The translations under genes were made by a program, and so were the position numbers. DNA of 64,000 bases from Oscillibacter hominis (GTDB taxonomy: Bacteria > Bacillota > Clostridia > Oscillospirales > Oscillospiraceae), in the NCBI RefSeq assembly GCF_014334055.1, contig NZ_CP060490.1, positions 2,480,001 to 2,544,000 of the forward strand, written 5' to 3'. Positions 15,741-22,982 of this stretch are shown piece by piece (positions within the stretch are counted from its first letter, which is position 1; the number at the start of each line of letters is the position of its first letter). Under the pieces are notes generated by a model. It was given only the letters and a program-made list of their open reading frames with translations, searched no databases and had not been told where the DNA came from.

Positions 15741-16171
15741 CTGGATGCTTTCAGCAGGTCCCGGATTTCCGTCAGCAGCTTCTCCTCAGCGGAGGGCTCC
15801 GGCGGAGCGGGAGGGGCGGCCTCTTCCTTTTTCCGGTGGAACTTGTTGATGGCCCGGATCAGGCAAAACACGGCAAAGGCGATGATCAAAAAGTCCAGGA
15901 TGGTGGAGAGGAACGAGCCGTAGTTGATGGAGACCGCGGCGGCGATCTCCTCGCCGTTTTCCACCACCGCCTGCTTCAGCACGATCTTCCACTGGCTGAA
16001 GTCCACTCCGCCGGTGAGCATGGATACGGCGGGCATGATGATGTCATTCACCAGCGATGTGGAGATTTTGCCGAATGCGCCGCCGATGATAACGCCGACG
16101 GCCATGTCCAGGACGTTGCCCCGGGCAATGAACTGTTTGAATTCAGCGACAAATCCGCTGTTTTTTGCCAT
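15737..16171 (-). CDS. mscL: Large-conductance mechanosensitive channel
   Basis: 144 aa; pentameric osmotic-emergency valve. TM1 is in GNVLDMAVGVIIGGAFGKIS with the pore-lining Gly/Ala pattern. TM2 is around LSTILDFLIIAFAVFCLIRA. The C-terminal tail is a charged helical bundle with a Pro-rich stretch (EEAAPPAPPEPSAEEKL) before LLTEIRDLL. Its stop overlaps the rsmG start. It begins 34 bases after the third SLH gene. Confidence 0.96.
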   Translation of the reverse strand: MAKNSGFVAEFKQFIARGNVLDMAVGVIIGGAFGKISTSLVNDIIMPAVSMLTGGVDFSQWKIVLKQAVVENGEEIAAAVSINYGSFLSTILDFLIIAFAVFCLIRAINKFHRKKEEAAPPAPPEPSAEEKLLTEIRDLLKASR

Positions 16172-16205
16172 AAGTAAATCCCTCCTGTAATATTAAGGAA
16201 TAAAA

Positions 16206-17207
16206 TTACGATATGGAATCAGATGCGATTGTGGAAATCCGCAGACCCGGGTCCAACACCCGGGCCAGCATAACGGCGGCCTGAGCGCGGGTCAAGGGAG
16301 CGGTTCCGTGGAAGGCGCCGGTGGCGTCCGTTCCGTTGAGGATACCGGCCCGGTAAAGGGAAAAGATGGCGTCGGCCTGCTCCTCGTCATAGCGCACACC
16401 GGGCACGTCGGGCAGGGAGTCCACCGTGCACCGCTGCTCCATTTCACCGCCCACGGAGCAGAGCCACATGGCGAAATCCTCCCGCCAGGCGGTCTCGCCG
16501 AAGGAGCTGGCCAGCCAGTGGGGGCTGTAGAGGATGTCCAGGGTTTCGCGATAGTCGATGTAGAAGGAGGCGGGGAACCACCACTGCTCCCATGCCCCGG
16601 CCGCTTGGGCGTTCCGCCAGGAACGGCTGTAGGCATTCAGCTTAAAGGCCACAAACTCCGCATCCGGATTCAGGACGAATGAGACGCTTTTGCCGTCCGT
16701 CCCGGTATTGCCGCTGCCGCTGAACCGGAAGCCGTCTCCGTCAAAGCCGATTTCAATGCGCAGGGGGAAGCAGGGGGAACGGGCCTCCTGAAACTCCCCT
16801 GTCAGTATGGAGCCGCTGCCCTGCCAGCTGTAGGACAGGACCTGGCCCAGATTGGCCACCTGGGTGCCAGTGAGGTCGTAAAACCGCACGTATTCCCGGG
16901 GCTCCTGTGGCGCCGGGGGCAGCACCCCGTCGCCGCCCTTGCGCAGATCGTACAGCCGGGCGGAAAGCACCATCAGCTGCTCCATGGCCAGGGGTGAGTC
17001 GGGGGAGAAGGTCTTGGCCGAGGTGCCGTTGAGCAGTCCGGTCTCATAGCAGAGCTTGACCGCGTCATAGCACCACGCATCTTTTGCCACGTCGGAAAAG
17101 CCCTGGTACTCCCTTGTTTTTGGAAAGGCTGTATCCGCTGCGGCCCAAGGGATACAGGATGTGGAAAGGAATAGAGCCAATAAAAATGCCAAAAGTGAAC
17201 GCCGCAT
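16206..17207 (-). CDS. Exported SLH-domain protein (paralogue 3)
   Basis: 333 aa. The start is ATG 17207, with AGGAGG upstream. A signal peptide (LLAFLLALFLSTSCIPWAAA) is followed by one SLH repeat (FSDVAKDAWCYDAVKLCYETG, about 42-90) and a C-terminal one (IFSLYRAGILNGTDATGAF, then PLTRAQAAVMLARVLDP). Between them is a beta-rich domain of about 170 residues with no match I recognise. It shares the split SLH pattern and ARLYDL segment with the two proteins at 9.4-12 kb but replaces their SurA-like region. It is preceded by an AT-rich 86-base gap after serS. Confidence 0.78.
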   Translation of the reverse strand: MRRSLLAFLLALFLSTSCIPWAAADTAFPKTREYQGFSDVAKDAWCYDAVKLCYETGLLNGTSAKTFSPDSPLAMEQLMVLSARLYDLRKGGDGVLPPAPQEPREYVRFYDLTGTQVANLGQVLSYSWQGSGSILTGEFQEARSPCFPLRIEIGFDGDGFRFSGSGNTGTDGKSVSFVLNPDAEFVAFKLNAYSRSWRNAQAAGAWEQWWFPASFYIDYRETLDILYSPHWLASSFGETAWREDFAMWLCSVGGEMEQRCTVDSLPDVPGVRYDEEQADAIFSLYRAGILNGTDATGAFHGTAPLTRAQAAVMLARVLDPGLRISTIASDSIS

Positions 17208-17293
17208 CGTTTCAAACCCTCCTGTCGTCTGCAAACCGCTCAAAAAATATACATAAAGTAATCAAAAAACGCAGGTAATATACAAATGGTATT

Positions 17294-18601
17294 TTACTTC
17301 TTTTTGGGAATCAGCAGCTCCTTGCCGCCCATATAGGGGCGCAGCGCTTCGGGCACCCGGACGGAGCCGTCTGCATTAAGGTTATTTTCCAGGAAGGCGA
17401 TGAGCATCCGGGGCGGTGCCACCACCGTGTTGTTCAGCGTGTGAGGCAGATATTTTTTCCCATCCTGCCCGGTGACGCGGATTTTCAGCCGCCGCGCCTG
17501 GGCGTCGCCCAGGTTGGAGCAGGAGCCCACCTCGAAGTACTTCTGCTGCCGGGGGGACCAAGCCTCCACATCAAGGGAGCGGCACTTCAAATCCGCCAGA
17601 TCCCCGGAGCAGCACTCCAGCGTCCGGACGGGGATATCCAGGCTGCGGAACAATTCCACCGTGTTCTGCCACAGCTTGTCAAACCAGACAGGGGACTCCT
17701 CGGGCCTGCAGACCACGATCATCTCCTGCTTTTCAAACTGGTGGATGCGGTAGACGCCGCGCTCTTCTATGCCGTGAGCACCCTTTTCCTTGCGGAAGCA
17801 GGGGGAGTAGGAAGTCAGCGTCTGGGGGAGGGACTCCTCCGGAAGAATTTGGTCGATGAACTTTCCAATCATGGAGTGCTCACTGGTGCCAATGAGATAG
17901 AGGTCCTCGCCCTCGATCTTGTACATCATGGCGTCCATTTCCGCAAAGCTCATCACGCCATCCACCACGCCCTGGCGAATCATGAAGGGCGGCACGCAGT
18001 AGGTGAAGCCCCGGTCGATCATGAAATCCCGGGCATAGGAGAGGACGGCGGAGTGGAGCCGCGCCATATCGCCCATGAGATAGTAGAAGCCGTTTCCAGC
18101 CACCCGGCGGGCGGCGTCCAGGTCCAGCCCGTCAAAGGACTCCATAATCTCCGCATGGTAGGGGATCTCAAAGGGGGGAGTCACGGGCTCGCCGAAGCGC
18201 GCCACCTCCACATTTTCCGAATCGTCTTTGCCGATGGGCACTTTTTCGTCCAAAAGCTGGGGGATCACCAGCATCCGTTTGCGGATTTCCCCCTCCAACT
18301 CCGCTTCCCGCTCTTCCAACTCCCTGAGCCGCTCGGCGTTGGCCGTGACCTGGGCCTTGACGGCTTCCGCCTCCGATAGCTTGGACGGGTCCTTTTTGGC
18401 CTGCCCCATCAGCATGCCGATCTGCTTGCTGAGGGCGTTGCGGGAGGCCCGGAGCTCGCTGCCCTCCGTGACGGCGGCCCGGAACTCCTCATCCAACTTC
18501 AGCACCTCGTCCACCAGGGGGAGTTTGCTGTCCTGAAATTTATTTCTGATGTTCTGGCGCACCAGGTCGGGATTTTCCCGGATCAGTTTGATATCAAGCA
18601 C
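17294..18601 (-). CDS. serS: Seryl-tRNA synthetase
   Basis: 435 aa, normal length. An N-terminal coiled-coil tRNA-binding arm occupies about residues 25-110 (EFRAAVTEGSELRASRNALS). The class II core follows: TSEHSMIGKF, motif 2 FRKEKGAHGIEERGVYRIHQ, and a motif 3 region with PPRMLIAFLENN. It charges tRNA-Ser and is also used for tRNA-Sec where present. It lies between a parS site and the third SLH gene. No T-box was seen in the short upstream region. Confidence 0.97.
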   Translation of the reverse strand: MLDIKLIRENPDLVRQNIRNKFQDSKLPLVDEVLKLDEEFRAAVTEGSELRASRNALSKQIGMLMGQAKKDPSKLSEAEAVKAQVTANAERLRELEEREAELEGEIRKRMLVIPQLLDEKVPIGKDDSENVEVARFGEPVTPPFEIPYHAEIMESFDGLDLDAARRVAGNGFYYLMGDMARLHSAVLSYARDFMIDRGFTYCVPPFMIRQGVVDGVMSFAEMDAMMYKIEGEDLYLIGTSEHSMIGKFIDQILPEESLPQTLTSYSPCFRKEKGAHGIEERGVYRIHQFEKQEMIVVCRPEESPVWFDKLWQNTVELFRSLDIPVRTLECCSGDLADLKCRSLDVEAWSPRQQKYFEVGSCSNLGDAQARRLKIRVTGQDGKKYLPHTLNNTVVAPPRMLIAFLENNLNADGSVRVPEALRPYMGGKELLIPKKK

Positions 18602-18645
18602 GATTGTTCACCTCATTACAAATTGCGCCGCGTGGCGGCATAGAC

Positions 18646-18661
18646 TGTTTCACGTGAAACA
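18646..18661. promoter_or_regulatory. parS site 1
   Basis: Exact match to the bacterial consensus TGTTTCACGTGAAACA, between serS and the coiled-coil gene linked to parB. It is a ParB loading site near the origin. Confidence 0.95.
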
Positions 18662-18664
18662 AGC

Positions 18665-19243
18665 TTATTCGGCTGCCTCAGCCATCTTCTGGGCCACGCC
18701 CTCTTTCAGCTGCTGATAGCGCTGAAGCGGGGAGACCACCGCGGCATCCGTGGACTCTGTGGGCAGGGCATCCACCACGCCGCTCTCCTCATACTGGTCG
18801 ATGACCTCCTCACATTTGGCGTAATCGCCGGCGGCATAGAGCTGCTGGAGGGAGTAGAGGGAGAGGAGGGCGGCGGACTCATCCTCTTCGCTCTTTCGCA
18901 GGGCCTGTTCACGCTCCAACTGCTCCGATGCACTGCTCAGCTCCTTCTGGGTTTTTGCCAGCTCCTTTTGAAGCCGCAGGTTTTCATCCAGGGCGTCCTG
19001 CAGCTCCTCAATGGCGTTGACGTTGTTGTGAAGTTCCCCCAAAACCTGCTGGTTGCTGCGCTGGTGCATCACGAAGGAGACCAGGATCAGGATGAAGGCC
19101 ACGGTAAAAAGTATGATGATATAGATGAATACGGGCTTTTGACGGCCGGAAACAGCTTCCTCCGGGGCTGGGGCTGAATCCTGGGCGCCGTCGCCCCGCT
19201 TTTTGAACTTCATGGTTAGTTTGACATCCTTTCCATTATTCAT
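18665..19243 (-). CDS. Single-pass membrane coiled-coil protein coupled to parB
   Basis: 192 aa; no family recognised. A basic, Pro/Ala-rich cytoplasmic N-terminus of about 35 residues precedes one transmembrane helix (VFIYIIILFTVAFILILVSF, about 38-58). A long coiled coil follows from about 62 to 125 (ELHNNVNAIEELQDALDENL, then KELAKTQKELSSASEQLERE). A TPR-like helical pair comes next (YAAGDYAKCEEVIDQYEESG). Its ATG overlaps the parB stop as ATGA, so it is translationally coupled to parB. It ends three bases before a parS site. It could anchor or sense the partition complex at the membrane (inference). Confidence 0.8.
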   Translation of the reverse strand: MNNGKDVKLTMKFKKRGDGAQDSAPAPEEAVSGRQKPVFIYIIILFTVAFILILVSFVMHQRSNQQVLGELHNNVNAIEELQDALDENLRLQKELAKTQKELSSASEQLEREQALRKSEEDESAALLSLYSLQQLYAAGDYAKCEEVIDQYEESGVVDALPTESTDAAVVSPLQRYQQLKEGVAQKMAEAAE

Positions 19244-20115
19244 GCGTCCCTGTGCTTCAGGGCGGACAGGGCCTCCAGCAGGTCGTTCAGGTCGTCGAGG
19301 CCGTAGTACTCCAGCTCAATGCGGCCCTTTTTCCGGCCGCTGACAATGCGGCAGCCCCGGCCAAGCCGGGAGCTGAGCTCCTTTTGGGCCTCCTCCGTAT
19401 AGTTGACGCTGACGCCGCTTTTTGGCGCGGGGCCGTTCGGCTTGGACTCGGTCAGCTTTTTGACCAGCGTCTCCGTCTGCCGGACGGAGAGGTCGCCGTC
19501 CACCACTGCGGCGGCGGCTTTTTGCTGGGCCTCTGCCCCCAAGGGCAGCAGGGCCCGGGCGTGGCCGGAGGAGAGAGAACCCTCCTCCACCAGCTTGCGG
19601 ACCGGCGGACAGAGCCCAAGGAGCCGCAGGGAGTTGGCCACGGCGCTGCGGGACTTGCCCACTGCGGCGGCGGCCTCTTCCTGGGTCATGTGGTAGGTGT
19701 CGATGAGGGACTGGAAGCCGGAGGCCTCCTCCATGGGGTTCAGGTCCTCCCGCTGGAGGTTTTCGATCATGGCCAGTTCCGCGGCCTTTCGGTCGTCGGC
19801 CTCAATGACGATGACCGGCACCTCCTGCAGCCCGGCCAGCCGCGCGGCCCGCCAGCGGCGCTCTCCGGCGATGATCTGATAGTAGCCGGAGGAGAGACGG
19901 CGCACCGTCAAAGGCTGGATAATGCCGTGCTGACGGATGGAATCCGCCAGGTCTGCCAGCGAGGCGTCGTCAAAAATCTTGCGGGGCTGGTTGGAGCAGC
20001 TCTCCACCTGGGAAATGGGGAGGGAGAGGGCGCTTCCCGTGTCGCCCTTCAGCGCCTCCTCGCCCAAAAGGGCCCCCAGTCCCCGGCCCAGGCCCTTTGC
20101 TTTATTTGTTGCCAT
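19240..20115 (-). CDS. parB: Chromosome partitioning protein ParB (Spo0J)
   Basis: 291 aa; CTP-dependent DNA clamp that loads at parS and recruits SMC. The N-terminal ParA-stimulating segment is KAKGLGRGLGALLGE. Box I follows with QPRKIFDD. The CTP-binding motif is AGERRWRAARLAGL with ENLQREDLNPMEEA. The HTH region is MTQEEAAAAVGKSRSAVANS. The C-terminal dimerisation domain ends in GRIELEYYGLDDLNDLLEAL. It follows parA by 34 bases. Three parS sites flank the locus. Confidence 0.97.
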   Translation of the reverse strand: MATNKAKGLGRGLGALLGEEALKGDTGSALSLPISQVESCSNQPRKIFDDASLADLADSIRQHGIIQPLTVRRLSSGYYQIIAGERRWRAARLAGLQEVPVIVIEADDRKAAELAMIENLQREDLNPMEEASGFQSLIDTYHMTQEEAAAAVGKSRSAVANSLRLLGLCPPVRKLVEEGSLSSGHARALLPLGAEAQQKAAAAVVDGDLSVRQTETLVKKLTESKPNGPAPKSGVSVNYTEEAQKELSSRLGRGCRIVSGRKKGRIELEYYGLDDLNDLLEALSALKHRDA

Positions 20116-20149
20116 AGCGATCTCCCTTCAAAAGGAAAAGTAAGTAAAG

Positions 20150-20908
20150 TTATTGGTTGTTCTTCCTGAGAAACTCCTTGGCCAGGGCGGTGTAGCTCTC
20201 CGCGCCCCGGGAACTGCGGTCGTAGGTGGTAATGGGCTTTCCGTGGCTTGGGGCCTCGCTGAGCCGCACGTTCCTTGGAATCACCGTGGAGTAGACCTTG
20301 CCCGGGAAAAAGCGTTTGACCTCCTCTGCCACCTGGAGGGCCAAATTGGTACGGCCGTCGAACATGGTCAGCAGCACGCCCTCCAGCTCCAGCCGGGGGT
20401 TCAGCGACCGGCGCACGATGCGCACGGTGCTCATCAGGTCTGAAAGGCCCTCCAGCGCGAAATATTCCCCCTGCACCGGAACCAGCAGCGTGTTCGCCGC
20501 GCAGAGGGCGTTGAGGGTCAGAAGTTCCAGGGAAGGGGGGCAGTCGATGAAAATGAAGTCATAGTCCTCCTGGAGCTGATTCAGGGCATTTCGCAGCAGG
20601 AACTCCCGGGAGTCCATGGAAATCAGCTCAATGCCGGCGCCGGCCAGCGCCTTGTTGGAGGGCAGCACGTCGCCGTAGCGGGTGGAGACCACCGCCTCCC
20701 GCACCGGGGCGTCGCCCACCATCACCTGGTAGACGCCCTGGGACAGGGATTTGTCCACGCCCATGCCGGATGTGGAATTGGCCTGGGGGTCAAAGTCACA
20801 CAGCAGCACCCGCTTGCCCAGCTCGTGAAGGGCGGCGGTCAGATTGACGCAGGTGGTCGTCTTGCCCACGCCGCCTTTTTGATTGACAATTGCGATGATT
20901 TTAGCCAA
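20150..20908 (-). CDS. parA: Chromosome partitioning ATPase ParA (Soj)
   Basis: 252 aa from a TTG start at 20908. The Walker ATPase begins AKIIAIVNQKGGVGKTTTC. Other marks are LLCDFDPQANSTSGMG, IFIDCPPSLELLTLNAL and NVRLSEAPSHGKPI. The upstream in-frame ATG at 20980 is rejected because a good promoter covers it (-35 at 20980-20985). AGGTG precedes the TTG. ParA dimers bind DNA nonspecifically and, with ParB, drive origin segregation and control DnaA. It forms an operon with parB and the coiled-coil gene. Confidence 0.95.
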   Translation of the reverse strand: MAKIIAIVNQKGGVGKTTTCVNLTAALHELGKRVLLCDFDPQANSTSGMGVDKSLSQGVYQVMVGDAPVREAVVSTRYGDVLPSNKALAGAGIELISMDSREFLLRNALNQLQEDYDFIFIDCPPSLELLTLNALCAANTLLVPVQGEYFALEGLSDLMSTVRIVRRSLNPRLELEGVLLTMFDGRTNLALQVAEEVKRFFPGKVYSTVIPRNVRLSEAPSHGKPITTYDRSSRGAESYTALAKEFLRKNNQ

Positions 20909-20956
20909 AAGGGCACCTGCTTTCTCAATGGTTGAGTGAAAACCAGTACAAAATAC

Positions 20957-20985
20957 AGTATAGCAAGCTTGTCCCTTCATTTCAA
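20957..20985 (-). promoter_or_regulatory. parAB promoter
   Basis: On the minus strand, TTGAAA (20980-20985), a 17-base spacer, TATACT (20957-20962), about 50 bases before the TTG start of parA. It lies close to parS sites at 21013 and 21052, so ParB spreading could affect it. Confidence 0.7.
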
Positions 20986-21012
20986 GAAAAAGGGAGAAAA
21001 AACAATGAATAA

Positions 21013-21028
21013 AGTTTCACGTGAAACA
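21013..21028. promoter_or_regulatory. parS site 2
   Basis: AGTTTCACGTGAAACA, 15 of 16 bases matching the consensus. It lies 23 bases from parS site 3 and upstream of the parA promoter. Confidence 0.92.
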
Positions 21029-21043
21029 TGCTGGCAAAGGGAA

Positions 21044-21075
21044 CAGGGTACTGTTTCACGTGAAACAGTACCCTG
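21044..21075. promoter_or_regulatory. parS site 3 inside a 32-bp perfect palindrome
   Basis: An exact TGTTTCACGTGAAACA (21052-21067) is extended on both sides by CAGGGTAC / GTACCCTG, giving 32 bases of perfect dyad symmetry. It lies 12 bases beyond the stop codon of the GH13 gene, where a terminator would be expected, and could fold as a hairpin in that transcript. The run after it (TGTTCCCTTT) is a weak U tract. Confidence 0.9.
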
Positions 21076-21087
21076 AAAGCCAAAGTG

Positions 21088-22941
21088 TCAGACAATCAGC
21101 AATCCATCCAGGGAGGGCAGCGTCAGTTCCAATTCCCCGTCCAAAACGGCAAACTGCTGTCCAGTGAGAAGGTCCGTGGCCAGGTCGCCCGGGTAGGGAA
21201 GGGCCAGGCTGCGCTCTTGCGGACCGCTGTTGAACACTGCCCAGGTGGTCTCATCGCCCGCCTGCCGGGAAAAGGCCAGCAGGCCGTCCTGGGCAATGTG
21301 GTAGCGGATGGCCCCCTTTTGCAAGGAGGGGCGCTGGGTGCGGATGCGGCCCAGCAGGCGGTAGAGCTCCAGAAGCTCCCGGTTCTCATGGCCCCAGGGG
21401 AAGGTGCCCCGGTTGAAGGGGTCCTCAAACCCCTGCATCCCCGCCTCGTCGCCGTAAAAAATGGTGGGGGAGCCGGGGAAGGCGTAGAGCAGCAGTGCCG
21501 CCAGCCGCAGCCGCCGCACCCCCCGACGGAGCTCCTCCTCAGAGAGGCGGTAGGCCCGGCGTTCGGCCCGGTCGGAGATGGGGGCGGGCTGGCCCAAGAG
21601 GGTGAGAATTCGGGGCGTATCATGGGTGCCCAAAAAATTCATGGCAGAGTAAAAGGCAGGGGCAGGGTAATTCTCCCGGATGCTCTCCATGGCCTCATAA
21701 AAGGCCTCGGCCGGCCCGCCCAGAAGATAGGCCAGTGCGGCGTTGCGGAAGGGGTAGTTCATCAGGGCGTGGGTCTCATCCCCCAGGAGGTAGCGGCGGC
21801 GCTGGGAATAGGCGATCTTGTTGGAGCCGTCCTCCCACACCTCGCCCAACAAGATGGCGTCGGGATCCGTCTCCTCCATGGCGAGGCGGATGTCCCGGAT
21901 GAAGGCGTCGGGCAGCTCGTCAGCCACATCCAGCCGCCAGCCGGAGGCGCCCAGGCGGAGCCAGCGGCGGATCACCGAATCCTTTCCCGTCACCATATAG
22001 GCCCGGTAGTCCGGATTGTCCTCCTGGACCGCGGGCAGGGTGCGGATGCCCCACCAGGCGTCGTACTGATCCGGCCAGTGGGAAAAGCGGTACCAACCGG
22101 CATAGGGCGAATCCAGGCTCTGGGCCGCACCCACGGAGGGATAAAAGCCCTCCTGGTTGAAGTAGACGCTGTTGGAGCCGGTGTGGTTGAACACGCCGTC
22201 CAGCACCACCCGGATGCCATATTTGCGCCCTTCACTGCAAAGGTGCGCAAAGTCCTCCTCCGTGCCCAAAAAGGGATCGATCTTCCGGTAGTCCGCCGTG
22301 TTGTAGCGGTGGTTGGAGGCGGATTCAAAGATGGGGCAGAGATACAGCGTGGAGACCCCAAGGCTCTGAAGATAGGGCAGCTTGGAGGAGATGCCCAAGA
22401 GGGACCCGCCATAGAAGTCCCGGCTGCGCACCTCGCCGTCCGGATCCGGCAGGTAGTCCATGGGTTCGCTCCAATCCTTGTGTACCACCCGGTTGCCCAC
22501 CACGCCGTCGGTGGCTGGCAGGGAGAGGCGGCAGAAACGGTCTGGAAAAATTTGGTAGGTAATGCCCCGGCCAAACCAGTCCGGGGTGGGTTGGCGCTCA
22601 GAGTAGACCGTCAACTGCCAGCGGTGGTCGTCGGCGTTTTTCCCCCAGCCGCTGCGGGTGAGGCAGCTGCTGGAGCCGTCGGCGCGGGAAAAGCGGAAGG
22701 CGTACCACACCAGCTCCGGCTGGGCGGGGGCGGAAAAGGTGATGGTGAAGGCGCCCTCCGCCGTGGGCGAGAGAGGAAGTACCTCCTCTGAGGCGGCAAA
22801 TTCGTGGTAGGCAAGCAGCTCACAGCGGGGAAAACCCTCCGCGCCGTCCGGGCGGAGGGTGAGCGTCACAGGTGTGGAGGTGGGGACCGCGCCGTAAGGG
22901 GTCTTGCAGCGGGGGTCCCGGGAGTCAAAGCAAGGGGACAT
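21088..22941 (-). CDS. Cytoplasmic GH13 alpha-glucan hydrolase (neopullulanase/maltogenic amylase-like)
   Basis: 617 aa, no signal peptide. An N-terminal beta-sandwich (CBM34-like, about 1-125) precedes the GH13 barrel. Conserved regions: DGVFNHTG (region I), GWRLDVADELPD with the nucleophile Asp (region II), LLGEVWED with the acid/base Glu (region III), and FLGTHDTPR with the transition-state Asp (region IV). FYGDEAGMQGFEDP precedes the C-terminal sheet domain. It probably trims alpha-1,4 (and 1,6) glucans or maltodextrins inside the cell. It starts 41 bases after pbp2 and ends next to parS site 3. Its link to the shape operon looks positional only. Confidence 0.88.
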   Translation of the reverse strand: MSPCFDSRDPRCKTPYGAVPTSTPVTLTLRPDGAEGFPRCELLAYHEFAASEEVLPLSPTAEGAFTITFSAPAQPELVWYAFRFSRADGSSSCLTRSGWGKNADDHRWQLTVYSERQPTPDWFGRGITYQIFPDRFCRLSLPATDGVVGNRVVHKDWSEPMDYLPDPDGEVRSRDFYGGSLLGISSKLPYLQSLGVSTLYLCPIFESASNHRYNTADYRKIDPFLGTEEDFAHLCSEGRKYGIRVVLDGVFNHTGSNSVYFNQEGFYPSVGAAQSLDSPYAGWYRFSHWPDQYDAWWGIRTLPAVQEDNPDYRAYMVTGKDSVIRRWLRLGASGWRLDVADELPDAFIRDIRLAMEETDPDAILLGEVWEDGSNKIAYSQRRRYLLGDETHALMNYPFRNAALAYLLGGPAEAFYEAMESIRENYPAPAFYSAMNFLGTHDTPRILTLLGQPAPISDRAERRAYRLSEEELRRGVRRLRLAALLLYAFPGSPTIFYGDEAGMQGFEDPFNRGTFPWGHENRELLELYRLLGRIRTQRPSLQKGAIRYHIAQDGLLAFSRQAGDETTWAVFNSGPQERSLALPYPGDLATDLLTGQQFAVLDGELELTLPSLDGLLIV

Positions 22942-22982
22942 AGCTCCAGTCCTTTCGGATGATAATATAGAACAAATGCGCC

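Noticed and set aside
20909-20980. N-terminal extension of ParA to an ATG at 20980
   Set aside because: A near-consensus promoter occupies 20957-20985, so this codon would lie in the -35 region and could not be in the mRNA; the TTG at 20908 fits the ParA start KIIAIVNQKGG.
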